Positions 56,495 through 64,000 of a stretch of DNA of 64,000 nucleotides are shown piece after piece. Where the stretch lies: positions 124,001-188,000 of the forward strand of contig NZ_JAQMWQ010000006.1 in assembly GCF_030403775.1 (NCBI RefSeq), given 5' to 3'. The position numbers and the translations under genes are program-made. Within the stretch, counting starts at the first letter, position 1. Every line of letters begins with the position of its first letter. This DNA comes from Paenibacillus sp. BSR1-1 (GTDB lineage: Bacteria > Bacillota > Bacilli > Bacillales > Cytobacillaceae). Under the pieces are notes generated by a model. That model did not search any database. It had not been told where the DNA came from and saw only the letters and a program-made list of their open reading frames with translations.

Positions 56495-56522
56495 AAGCAC
56501 TCTTTTGGGTGCTTTATTTTTT
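56495..56522 (+). terminator. Terminator of sulfur operon
   Basis: AAGCACTC / GGGTGCTT stem, 4-nt loop, TATTTTTT. Confidence 0.82.
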
Positions 56523-56604
56523 GAGCATAGTTCTTGGATAAATTTCACAACTTATTATAGTATTTTAAGTAGGAATAATTTTTCTCAATGGAAGGAGATT
56601 ATCG

Positions 56605-57447
56605 ATGCTAACAAGTTTAAAGGATACAACAACCTTACATAATGGCGTTGAAATGCCATGGTTCGGACTCGGTGTTTTTAAAGTTAAGGAAGGTTCAGAA
56701 GTAATTGAATCTGTAAAGGCTGCCATTAAAAATGGTTATAAAAGCATTGATACAGCCGCCATTTATCAAAACGAAGAAGGCGTAGGCCAAGGGATTAGAG
56801 AGGCAGGTGTACCAAGAGAAGAATTGTTTATTACTTCTAAAGTATGGAATTCTGATCAAGGGTATGAATCCACACTAATGGCATACGAAACAAGCTTAGA
56901 GAAACTTGGGCTGGATTATTTGGATCTCTATCTCATTCACTGGCCAGGAAAAACCAAGTATAAGGAAACATGGAAAGCGCTTGAAAAGCTATATAAAGAC
57001 GGTCGTGTCCGGGCAATTGGAGTAAGTAATTTTAAGGTGCATCATTTAGAGGATTTACTTAAGGATGCCGAAATTAAACCAATGGTGAATCAGGTCGAAT
57101 ATCATCCACATCTTTCCCAGAAAGAGTTGCTTGCTTTTTGTCAAAAGGAAGGTATTCAGCTTGAGGCATGGTCGCCGCTTAAACAAGGGCAATTATTAAA
57201 TGATCCAGTTATTACTGAAGTTGCAGCAAAATATGGTAAATCCGCAGCTCAAGTGATTTTGCGCTGGGATCTGCAAAATAAAGTGGTTACAATTCCAAAA
57301 TCAATCAAAGAGCATCGCATCATTGAAAATGCCGATATTTTTGACTTTGAGTTATCTTTAGAGGACATGGAAAAAATTGATGGGCTTAACAAGGATGAAC
57401 GTGTAGGCTCTGATCCTGATGAAATGTCGTATGGGTTTAGTGATTAG
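56605..57447 (+). CDS. Aldo/keto reductase (YvgN-like)
   Basis: 280-aa AKR5-type enzyme: TLHNGVEMPWFGLGVFKVKE, SIDTAAIYQNEEGVGQGIRE (Asp/Tyr), FITSKVWN (Lys), LYLIHWPGKTKYKETWKALE (His), AIGVSNFKVHHLEDLL, TIPKSIKEHRIIENADIFDF. Similar to B. subtilis YvgN/YtbE methylglyoxal and aldehyde reductases. Stand-alone gene with GGAAGGAGA upstream. Confidence 0.92.
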   Translation: MLTSLKDTTTLHNGVEMPWFGLGVFKVKEGSEVIESVKAAIKNGYKSIDTAAIYQNEEGVGQGIREAGVPREELFITSKVWNSDQGYESTLMAYETSLEKLGLDYLDLYLIHWPGKTKYKETWKALEKLYKDGRVRAIGVSNFKVHHLEDLLKDAEIKPMVNQVEYHPHLSQKELLAFCQKEGIQLEAWSPLKQGQLLNDPVITEVAAKYGKSAAQVILRWDLQNKVVTIPKSIKEHRIIENADIFDFELSLEDMEKIDGLNKDERVGSDPDEMSYGFSD

Positions 57448-57460
57448 AAACCAATAATGA

Positions 57461-57498
57461 ACCAGTAAAAAGTCTTGTACTTTTTGCTGGTTTTTTTA
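57461..57498 (+). terminator. Terminator
   Basis: ACCAGTAAAAAGT / ACTTTTTGCTGGT stem, 5-nt loop, TTTTTTT. Confidence 0.85.
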
Positions 57499-57528
57499 TT
57501 GAAAAGATCTGTACTTAGTATTGAAGAG

Positions 57529-57632
57529 TCAGAGTGCCCGTGAGCAGTTGAAAAAGATGCCGGCGGTCATTGTAAAGGAATCACAGTGCCCTTCAGAGGT
57601 TAAAAAAGAGCCCTTCGGTCACTGGCAAGACT
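57529..57632 (+). repeat. Two 52-bp tandem units
   Basis: TCAGAGTGCCC at 57529 and TCACAGTGCCC at 57581, each continuing GTTNAAAAAAGA.. and CGGTCA.TG..AA; the period is exactly 52 bp with ~70% identity by eye. Confidence 0.65.
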
Positions 57633-57639
57633 ATTGAAA

Positions 57640-57667
57640 AAAGGACCTGCCCTATAGCAGATCCTTT
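57640..57667 (-). terminator. Terminator of minus-strand MFS gene
   Basis: AAAGGACCTGC / GCAGATCCTTT stem; on the minus strand it is followed by TTTTTTC. Confidence 0.8.
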
Positions 57668-57674
57668 CGTCGTA

Positions 57675-58922
57675 TTAATGCCCAGCCCCAATATCATCCA
57701 CATGTTTAATATGCTTGCCATTAAACCAGATAAACAGCACAGAAACTAATACAAATCCAGCTCCCACAATAAAAGGGACGGATGGGTTATAAATCTCGGC
57801 TAGCTTTCCAGCTGTATAAGGAGCAATCGCACCGCCGATAAAACGTAAAAAGCTGTATGCCGCAGATGCAGTTGACCGCTCTACAGGGGCCGCGTTCATA
57901 ACAGCAGTCGTAATGAGAGTGTTATTATTACCTAATAAAGCCCCCGCCACGATAACTGCTGCAATAATTACCCATTGTGTTGAAGTCCAAATACCCATTG
58001 CAACTAAAACAAGGGCAAACAAAGTTAACATTGCACACATTGATTTAATGGTGCCAAAGCGAGCCTGTAATTTTGGTGCCATGAAAACCGAAGTAACAGC
58101 TAATAAAATTCCCCAGCCTAAGAAAACATAGCCTAATCCATGTTCATCTAAGCCCATAACGAATGGTGCAAAGGCTAATAATGTGAAAAATCCAAAGTTA
58201 TATAAGGCTGCAGCAATACCGAAAACAAGCAATGAACGATGCTTCAAGGCTCTAAACGGATCGGCCAAGGATGTTTTAGTTTTCACTGTACTTTGTGATG
58301 CAGCTTTTGGCATTAAGATTAATAAACCAAAGAAGGCAATGACCATTAACGATGCGACACCAAGGAAAGGGCCTCTCCATGACATGGCGCCTAACCAGCC
58401 TCCTAGAAGGGGACCGACAGAGATTCCAAGTCCAATAGCTGCCTCATAAAGGATAATCGCTTTAGCAGTTCCGCTATTTGAGAGCGACACAATAGCTGCC
58501 AAAGCAGTTGCCACAAACAAAGCATTACCTAAGCCCCATCCTCCACGAAGTCCAACAAGTGCCCATATACCATTTGAAGAACCGCCTAACGCAGAAAAAA
58601 CAGCAATGATAACGATACCTGCCATGAGTGTCCATTTAATTCCAAGTCTGGACGAAATCATCCCAGTGATAAGCATAGCCACTGCCATCACGGCATTATA
58701 GCTGGTGAATAGCAGGGTTACCTGACTTTGTGATGCATGCAGCTTCTCCGCGATTGCTGGAAGGATGGGGTCTACAAGACCTAGTCCCATAAAGGCAATG
58801 ATACAAGCGAAAAATACAGCCCATACAGCCTTAGGCTGTTTTAGGAGGCTGGATTCCGCCTTTGCTGTTGAAAGTATCTTGGTTGAATCTGCTGTAGCAG
58901 ATTGCGATGTTGTTGACGACAT
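57675..58922 (-). CDS. MFS drug/efflux transporter
   Basis: 415-aa, 12-segment MFS exporter: FMGLGLVDPILPAIAEKLHA in TM1, SSRLGIKWTLMAGIVIIAVF loop motif, VGLRGGWGLGNALFVATALA, and the antiporter motif ALGISVGPLLGGWLGAMSWR (motif C). Divergent from a MarR gene with a palindromic operator between, so likely a MarR-controlled multidrug exporter. Confidence 0.87.
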   Translation of the reverse strand: MSSTTSQSATADSTKILSTAKAESSLLKQPKAVWAVFFACIIAFMGLGLVDPILPAIAEKLHASQSQVTLLFTSYNAVMAVAMLITGMISSRLGIKWTLMAGIVIIAVFSALGGSSNGIWALVGLRGGWGLGNALFVATALAAIVSLSNSGTAKAIILYEAAIGLGISVGPLLGGWLGAMSWRGPFLGVASLMVIAFFGLLILMPKAASQSTVKTKTSLADPFRALKHRSLLVFGIAAALYNFGFFTLLAFAPFVMGLDEHGLGYVFLGWGILLAVTSVFMAPKLQARFGTIKSMCAMLTLFALVLVAMGIWTSTQWVIIAAVIVAGALLGNNNTLITTAVMNAAPVERSTASAAYSFLRFIGGAIAPYTAGKLAEIYNPSVPFIVGAGFVLVSVLFIWFNGKHIKHVDDIGAGH

Positions 58923-58963
58923 TCCTAATTCTCCCCTTTAAACCCCTTTAAATTTTTAAAATG

Positions 58964-59003
58964 TAGTTGTATAATGAAACTATCTAATTGTATTATACAA
59001 CTA
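58964..59003. promoter_or_regulatory. MarR-type operator
   Basis: Perfect 12-bp inverted repeat TAGTTGTATAAT / ATTATACAACTA with 16-bp spacer, 41 bp upstream of the MFS gene and 116 bp upstream of marR; it overlaps probable -10/-35 regions. Confidence 0.7.
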
Positions 59004-59119
59004 TTTTTTAAAACGTCAATTGCCTTTATGTAAAATTGGCTCTCTCTGTTATTACAAAACATTTTTCGAGTATGCTATCATATTTTATAGAAATAAGTTT
59101 ACGGTGAGGTAGTTAATGA

Positions 59120-59548
59120 ATGTATGAAGAATCGTTGGAAACACTTGAGATAGAATTATCCATTCTTATACGGCGTGTAATACATGCGTCTTCTCATAAA
59201 AAAGTTGGCCATCTTGATCGGTCGGCTTATCTGTTACTACATCAAATTGTGACAAATGGTCCAGCGGGGGTAAAATCATTAGCTGCTGAATTTCAATTAG
59301 ATGTTTCAACTGTAAGCAGGCAAGCTGCTGCATTGGAACATAAAGGTTATTTGTTCAGAATTCCTGATGAAACAGATGGAAGGGCATATTCACTTCAGAT
59401 AACGGAAAAAGGATTAGAGGAATTCAAAGAGGATAAAAAGACGAGAAAGAACAGAGTGGCTAAAGTTACTAGAACTTGGACTGAAGAAGAACGCGAGACA
59501 TTTGCTATACTATTAAAAAAATATAATCAATCCGCAATAAATGAATAA
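59120..59548 (+). CDS. MarR-family regulator
   Basis: 142-aa winged-helix regulator: LDRSAYLLLHQIVTNGPAGV, LAAEFQLDVSTVSRQAAALE (recognition helix), GYLFRIPDETDGRAYSLQIT (wing, DxRxxxL-like). GAGGTAG precedes the ATG. Divergent from the MFS exporter, which it probably represses together with itself. Confidence 0.9.
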   Translation: MYEESLETLEIELSILIRRVIHASSHKKVGHLDRSAYLLLHQIVTNGPAGVKSLAAEFQLDVSTVSRQAAALEHKGYLFRIPDETDGRAYSLQITEKGLEEFKEDKKTRKNRVAKVTRTWTEEERETFAILLKKYNQSAINE

Positions 59549-59551
59549 AAA

Positions 59552-59577
59552 AGAGGTGACCGACATTGGTCACCTCT
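59552..59577. terminator. Bidirectional terminator
   Basis: Perfect 10-bp stem AGAGGTGACC / GGTCACCTCT between convergent marR and the P450 gene, A-rich on one side and AATTT on the other. Confidence 0.85.
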
Positions 59578-59581
59578 AATT

Positions 59582-62017
59582 TCATTTTGTTAGCTTGCGA
59601 ATTTTTAAGGGCGATAAAAGCTCAATAAATCTTTCAAAAGGAAGCTCACATGCCGGATATTTTTCTAATAAGGAAAGCATTGAAATGCCTTTATCAACCA
59701 CATGGACTTTGTATGAATCCTCATTAAGAAGTGCATTTAATTCTCTTTTATGTGGGGGACATACTGTAAAGGAAGCAAGTTCCTGTAGTTGTTCATGTGT
59801 AACAGTCTCCTCGAGGTCAACACTAAAGCTTAGTAAATCCCAGGCACGAACAGGTAAATCTAATGGAAGATGTGTGGCATCATGTTCCATCCCTGTTAAA
59901 ACCAATTGATCATTACCTTCCAAACCATAACGAAAAAGAGCACGTTCCACTAGTCCTGCCGTATTATGCGGAAGTTCTTCAATATGGACATTCTTCCCAA
60001 AATTAACCTTTTCTTCAGGCTGGGAATCCCCATTTAAAAATTGTACTGTTAATCCATTGATAGACTGATCAGGCTCTTCATTGAAATCTATACCCAATGC
60101 CTCGATGACATTTGGCCAAAATTGTTCATGCCAATCCTCGAACTGCTTTTCAAAATCGCTGCTGGCGTCGCCTTGCCCCTTTGGTACTAATCTAGTGGCT
60201 CCTTTTTCAGCCAGCTTTTCATCTATAAAATTCGGTATACTTTGATAGGTGCTTGCCCAATTGGTGTCACCGCATCCAAAAACAGCATAACGAACTCCAT
60301 TTAAGCTTGTTTCTTCTTCTTCTTTAAGCCACTTCACAAATTTGCGGGCATTTTTTGGCGGGTTGCCATTATAGGAAGAGGAAACAATTACTACTAAACC
60401 TTCTTTAGGCAGGGAGCCGACATATCCATCGAGCGGAGCAGCCTCACTTTGGAAACCTTTGAAACGAGCTGTTACCGCCAAATCCTTGGCAATCCCTTCT
60501 GCTGTACCCATATTTGAACCATATAGGACAAGAAAAGGGGTATTGTGCAAACCAATAACGGATTGATTAACCGGAGCTAAATCCATCTTTGGTTTAGTCA
60601 TACCTTCACTGGTCTCATTTAGGAATATGGCAGCAGCACTTTGGGATTCACGCGGACGAACCTGCATCGTTAATCCGTCTGGCTTAAGTGTCAATGTTTC
60701 TTTAACGGACAATTGATAATTGGTATGGTCGACCAGCTGAAAGTGCTTTAAAATCATCCCAATTAATAACGTAGCTTCGTGCATCGCAAATTGTTGTCCA
60801 ATACATGCCCGTTGGCCGTTACCGAAAGGTTTATAGGCATGGTGAGGGACGGCTTTTGGATCTTCAAATCTTTCTGGTCTGAATTCCTCAACATCTTCTC
60901 CCCATGCTGATGTATCGCGATGTAGTTTCAGGTTAAATACATTGACAACATCCCGTTTCTTAAGGGGATATTTCCCTGCCAGCATCGTGTCTTCTTTTGC
61001 ATAAAGAGAGAAGAGCGGTGCTGTAGGCCATAATCTTAAGGACTCATTTAAAATCATGCGAATGTATTTCAAACTGCGAACTTGCTGATATGTTGGAACA
61101 GTACCAGTTAGTACTCGGTCTACCTCATGGTATGCCTTTTCCAAGATTTCAGGATGTTTCATTAGAAAATACAAGGTAAAGGAAAGTAATCCGCTTGTTG
61201 TTTCATGTCCGGCAATTAAAAATGTAATAATTTGATAGCGGATATTTTCGTCACTTAACTTTTCACCTGTTACTGGATCCGCGCTGTTAAGCATCCTTGA
61301 TAGCAGGTCTTCCGCGTCATGATCTTCACTCGATTTACGTTCTTCAATGATTTGATCAACTAAGGAAAACATGTATTGAATATCACGATTGAACTGCTGT
61401 TTTTTCTTTACCATTAATTTATCATGTAAGCCAAGACGATTGCTTTGATTCATTGCTTCATCTAGAGCACGGCTCATACTCTTAATAAAACGGTGTGGTT
61501 TTTCACGGTAAAAGCTGTTAAAACGATAATTGAATCCGCATAAGCCAATCGTATCTAACGTCAGACGGGTCATATCTTCAGAAACATCGATACTCTCGTC
61601 AGAATTTAACCTGGCCCATTTTTGGATGAGCTGGACTGCAATATCCACCATCATCGAATGGTACCCTTTCATGGCACTTTGACTAAAGCTTGGAAGGAGA
61701 ATATTATGAGCTTTCTTCCAATTTTCCTCCTTGGTCCAGCTCGTAAAAAGGCCGTCACCGGAAAAGGATCGTACTTTTTGCAATGGGGCATTGACAAGCT
61801 TATCAAAACGAGACTCATCGGATGCATCTTCAACTAATTCAGCAGAAGAAATAAATATACCAGTCCCTGTTGGAAATTTCAGTTTAAAAATTGGACCGTA
61901 TTCATAGCTTAGTTTCATAATCGATTGTGTTGGTTTTTGTAAATCAAGTTGTGGGAGGTTACCAAGCGGGCCGTACGTTTTAGGCTGCGGAATTACAGCG
62001 TTCTCATTAGTTACCAT
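59582..62017 (-). CDS. CYP102 (P450 BM3-like) fusion, reductase truncated
   Basis: 811 aa instead of the usual ~1050. P450 domain complete: [39 protein letters not shown] (I helix), ESLRLWP (ExxR), [14 protein letters not shown] (heme Cys near residue 405). FMN domain complete from ~500: [42 protein letters not shown]. The FAD domain has lost ~30 residues after NVHIEEL and ends at [13 protein letters not shown], just before the RxYSISS FAD motif. NADPH-binding half absent. It cannot accept NADPH electrons by itself. Confidence 0.9.
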   Translation of the reverse strand: MVTNENAVIPQPKTYGPLGNLPQLDLQKPTQSIMKLSYEYGPIFKLKFPTGTGIFISSAELVEDASDESRFDKLVNAPLQKVRSFSGDGLFTSWTKEENWKKAHNILLPSFSQSAMKGYHSMMVDIAVQLIQKWARLNSDESIDVSEDMTRLTLDTIGLCGFNYRFNSFYREKPHRFIKSMSRALDEAMNQSNRLGLHDKLMVKKKQQFNRDIQYMFSLVDQIIEERKSSEDHDAEDLLSRMLNSADPVTGEKLSDENIRYQIITFLIAGHETTSGLLSFTLYFLMKHPEILEKAYHEVDRVLTGTVPTYQQVRSLKYIRMILNESLRLWPTAPLFSLYAKEDTMLAGKYPLKKRDVVNVFNLKLHRDTSAWGEDVEEFRPERFEDPKAVPHHAYKPFGNGQRACIGQQFAMHEATLLIGMILKHFQLVDHTNYQLSVKETLTLKPDGLTMQVRPRESQSAAAIFLNETSEGMTKPKMDLAPVNQSVIGLHNTPFLVLYGSNMGTAEGIAKDLAVTARFKGFQSEAAPLDGYVGSLPKEGLVVIVSSSYNGNPPKNARKFVKWLKEEEETSLNGVRYAVFGCGDTNWASTYQSIPNFIDEKLAEKGATRLVPKGQGDASSDFEKQFEDWHEQFWPNVIEALGIDFNEEPDQSINGLTVQFLNGDSQPEEKVNFGKNVHIEELPHNTAGLVERALFRYGLEGNDQLVLTGMEHDATHLPLDLPVRAWDLLSFSVDLEETVTHEQLQELASFTVCPPHKRELNALLNEDSYKVHVVDKGISMLSLLEKYPACELPFERFIELLSPLKIRKLTK

Positions 62018-62209
62018 GTCTTTTTATGGACCTTCCTTCCTGTCATTTAACCAATTTAAAAATTTATAATATTAAAATAATATTTACATAGATTATAACA
62101 CGTATGTGTTTGTAATATAAGATGTCAGAAAATTAAAGATTTAGATAAATTTCGACAAAACTCTTACTTTTGGCATCGTCCGATGTTTTGATAATAAGGT
62201 TCGAATGAC

Positions 62210-62223
62210 TGTAAACGGTTACA
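62210..62223. promoter_or_regulatory. cre-like palindrome upstream of CYP102 gene
   Basis: TGTAAACGGTTACA fits the cre core, ~190 bp upstream of the P450 start. The rest of 62018-62400 is AT-rich with no gene seen. Confidence 0.45.
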
Positions 62224-62401
62224 AAATAAACAATCTAAGAAAAAGATAGAAATACATGTCGATTTAATTTGTGTTATTTTATTTCGTTAATTTTGTCCTT
62301 TTCCAATACTTCGGAGAGCGAATTATTATTTTGGCAGAATATCTAATGCGAAATTTGTAATTTTTCAAGACAATTTTTTATGAATTGATTGTCTGTGCTA
62401 T

Positions 62402-62538
62402 CTGGCCTGTTGATTTCCTCTCCGGGCACTCGCTTTCCGCGGGGAGGTCCTTGAGCCTCCTCGGCGCTTTGGCGCCTGCGGGGTCTCAAGTGACCTCTAT
62501 GTCCCGCAGGAGTCGGGTGCCCTCCGCTCCAATCAACT
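62402..62538 (-). repeat. GC-rich Bacillaceae interspersed repeat, copy 1 (inverted)
   Basis: Its reverse complement runs GTTGATTGGAGCGGAGGG.., GACTCCTGCGGGA, GAGACCCCGCAGG, GAGGAGGCT, CCGCGGAAAGCGAG, GGAAATCAACAGGCCAG, matching copy 2 along its length. Short frames through it are non-coding. Confidence 0.8.
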
Positions 62539-62675
62539 GGGAGGTAGAACATACAAAGTTTTTGCAACACACTTTTTCTTACCTGGCTAAATGCGTTGCA
62601 ACTTTTTTGTACTTTAGGTAGGCATAGTCAGTAAGGCCTATTCGTTTACTTTTATTTTTCTCCTTAACCGGCAGT

Positions 62676-62720
62676 AGCGAAGTCTTGCAGTTTTTCCAAT
62701 CTGCAAAGCTTCGCTCAATT
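62676..62720 (+). terminator. Hairpin with T-run between repeats
   Basis: AGCGAAGTCTTGCAG / CTGCAAAGCTTCGCT (two mismatches), 10-nt loop, followed by CAATTTTTTT. Looks like a terminator without an obvious gene. Confidence 0.5.
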
Positions 62721-62767
62721 TTTTTCTTTCAAAATTTATAAAGCACTTTTCTCATTGAAAAACACTC

Positions 62768-62904
62768 TGTTGATTGGAGTGGAAGGCGCGAAGACTCCTG
62801 CGGGAGTACGGGGCAGGGGAGACCCCGCAGGAGCGAAGCGACGAGGAGGCTTCCCGGCACGCCCGCGGAAAGCGAAGCGCCTGGAGCGCAAATCAACAGA
62901 CCAG
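62768..62904 (+). repeat. GC-rich Bacillaceae interspersed repeat, copy 2
   Basis: TGTTGATTGGAGTGGAAGGC, GACTCCTGCGGGA, GAGACCCCGCAGGAGCGAAG, GAGGAGGCT, CCGCGGAAAGCGAAG, CAAATCAACAGACCAG. Same ~137-bp element as copy 1 in opposite orientation. Confidence 0.8.
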
Positions 62905-62954
62905 TTTAAAAACCCTTATTATTAAAGATATTATTAAAGTATAAATGAAATAAA

Positions 62955-62981
62955 AGGCTGCCGAAAATTTTTCGACAGCCT
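62955..62981 (-). terminator. Terminator of polysaccharide deacetylase gene
   Basis: AGGCTGCCGAAAA / TTTTCGACAGCCT near-perfect stem, 19 bp beyond the minus-strand stop. Confidence 0.75.
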
Positions 62982-63000
62982 GGGGAAGCTATCCAGCTTC

Positions 63001-63999
63001 CTATTTTGGTGCAACTAATGCAGCGAATTGGTTAATCGTTGTAGAGTAAGAGATGCGAACGCGGTGCATGACCAACATTTCATCTGGTGCACCCTTTTCA
63101 ATAAATTGCCCTGGTTTTGTGGTAGTGGCAAATTGATAATATTTCTTCGTTTCCGCTACAACTTGATCATTAAAATGTCCATAGGGATAAGCGATGGCAA
63201 TGACGGGTTTGCCCGTGATTTGTTCTATTTTTTCCTTTGATGTGTTAAGCTCTTCCTCATAATTTGTAACTTTCGGAAGGTCTGCATGGGACATCGTATG
63301 GGATTGAATAGAGAATATACCTGAATTCACCATTTCCTTTATATCTGCGGAGGATAATCGGTAATCCCCGCTGTCGATATAGCCGGCGATGACATATTCC
63401 GTGGCAGAAGGCTGGAACGTGTCGTCTTTCAATTCTTGTAGGATATGAAAAGCATTTAAATTGTTTTTCATGCCATCATCGAAAGTAACAAGTATCGGTT
63501 TATTTACCTTATTAATTTCATCCCAGCGTTCGAAGGTGAGAAGGGTGTAGCCGTTATCCTTTAAATAGCGCATTTGAGCTTCGAAATTAGTTGGAGTGAC
63601 GAATAACTCTTTTAGTCCTTCACCTTTATATTCATCAATCGCGTGATACATCAGAATTGGTACATATTGTTGAAACGTTAAGGACGATTTTGCCAGCAGC
63701 TCCTCAGTTCCATCAGGGAGAATGCCATATGCCTCTATCTGATACTCGCCGCGCTTTCCCGAAAATTCCTTGGTATTAAATAAATACGAAAAATTAGTTT
63801 CTTTTTGATTTGAAATAAAGGATTTCATACTCGCAGGACCGTCGGCTGTACGCCAAATATGGTAGTTTATCTCTGATACTTCTACTGTTCTATCTATTGT
63901 GGATATCATAGCATTTGCAGATTCATAGGCGAAGGGGCTGACTGAGATGCCAGCATTTGGCTGGAAGACTGTCATTTTGTTCACTTCTGGCTGATTAGA
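63001..63999 (-). CDS. Polysaccharide deacetylase (5' partial)
   Basis: NodB-type deacetylase: YVPILMYHAIDE entry motif, LVTFDDGMKNN (catalytic Asp pair), SIQSHTMSHADLP (metal His pair), IAYPYGHFND, and a C-terminal VMHRVRIS. The region before it (NAGISVSPFAYESANAM.. YHIWRTADGPASMKSF) resembles GBS Bsp-like repeats, which precede such catalytic domains in secreted Bacillus enzymes. The frame stays open upstream of GTG 63984 (SNQPEVNKMT..) to the window end, so more repeats and a signal peptide should lie outside. Acts on cell-wall or extracellular N-acetylated glycans. Confidence 0.87.
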   Translation of the reverse strand, partial: SNQPEVNKMTVFQPNAGISVSPFAYESANAMISTIDRTVEVSEINYHIWRTADGPASMKSFISNQKETNFSYLFNTKEFSGKRGEYQIEAYGILPDGTEELLAKSSLTFQQYVPILMYHAIDEYKGEGLKELFVTPTNFEAQMRYLKDNGYTLLTFERWDEINKVNKPILVTFDDGMKNNLNAFHILQELKDDTFQPSATEYVIAGYIDSGDYRLSSADIKEMVNSGIFSIQSHTMSHADLPKVTNYEEELNTSKEKIEQITGKPVIAIAYPYGHFNDQVVAETKKYYQFATTTKPGQFIEKGAPDEMLVMHRVRISYSTTINQFAALVAPK

Positions 64000-64000
64000 C

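Noticed and set aside
62343..62621. Short ORFs on both strands
   Set aside because: They run through the GC-rich interspersed repeat and have repeat-derived Pro/Arg-rich composition.

Overview
The window reads as chromosomal DNA of a spore-forming, aerobic, AT-rich Bacillaceae bacterium (Bacillus/Neobacillus-like). Evidence: a tricistronic gerA-type germinant receptor operon with a sigma-G-like promoter, GerP-like spore proteins, a Spo0E-like phosphatase, an S-box (SAM-I) riboswitch ahead of a Bacillus-type cysH-cysP-sat-cysC operon, a perfect CIRCE element, cre-like sites, strong Shine-Dalgarno sequences, and close relatives of B. subtilis hxlA/hxlB/hxlR, yhfP, ykvR, yhcX and of CYP102 (P450 BM3).

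Layout. 0-1.8 kb: 3' part of an alkylsulfatase-like metallo-beta-lactamase (MBL) protein. 1.9-6.5 kb: an unusual regulator, a three-half-site operator, and an enolase-superfamily epimerase, M20 amidohydrolase and GNAT enzyme that resemble the N-acyl route from D- to L-amino acids. 7.3-9.4 kb: an SDR and the ribulose-monophosphate (formaldehyde-fixing) pair hxlB-hxlA. 9.6-16.8 kb: a decay zone with broken YitT, integrase, old-yellow-enzyme, SDR, royal-jelly-like, DUF3231 and rpiA genes around a few intact oxidoreductases. 16.8-18.3 kb: yhfP-like reductase and hxlR, which in B. subtilis lies next to hxlAB. 18.4-22.1 kb: gerA-type operon. 22.3-24.4 kb: a split YhcX system and a GNAT gene cut off by a serine-recombinase relic. 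24.6-34.0 kb: two related MFS/LysR units with an acyl-CoA dehydrogenase, an acyl-CoA ligase and a second alkylsulfatase-like protein. 34.0-36.6 kb: catalase and a LysR regulator. 36.7-41.4 kb: odhA, a 52-bp repeat array, odhB and a Spo0E-like gene. 41.5-45 kb: a tautomerase, an FAD monooxygenase, a Dabb protein and a DUF2062 membrane protein. 45.3-47.2 kb: an island of five small GerP-like spore proteins. 47.3-48.7 kb: a DUF606 transporter and relics. 48.7-51.6 kb: CIRCE-htpG and an MBL hydrolase. 51.7-56.5 kb: SAM riboswitch and sulfate assimilation operon. 56.6-64 kb: an aldo-keto reductase, an MFS/MarR pair, a truncated CYP102 fusion, a large inverted repeat and a partial polysaccharide deacetylase.

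The most notable signals are: the GerP-like island; a ~39-bp two-palindrome element found three times (hxlA side, hxlR, gerA/nitrilase intergenic); the operator and candidate D-amino-acid pathway; CIRCE control of htpG; two probable non-canonical start codons (CTG, ACG) in the sulfur operon; and a P450-FMN fusion that has lost most of its FAD/NADPH domain. Function calls come from motif recognition and memory of families, not from searches.
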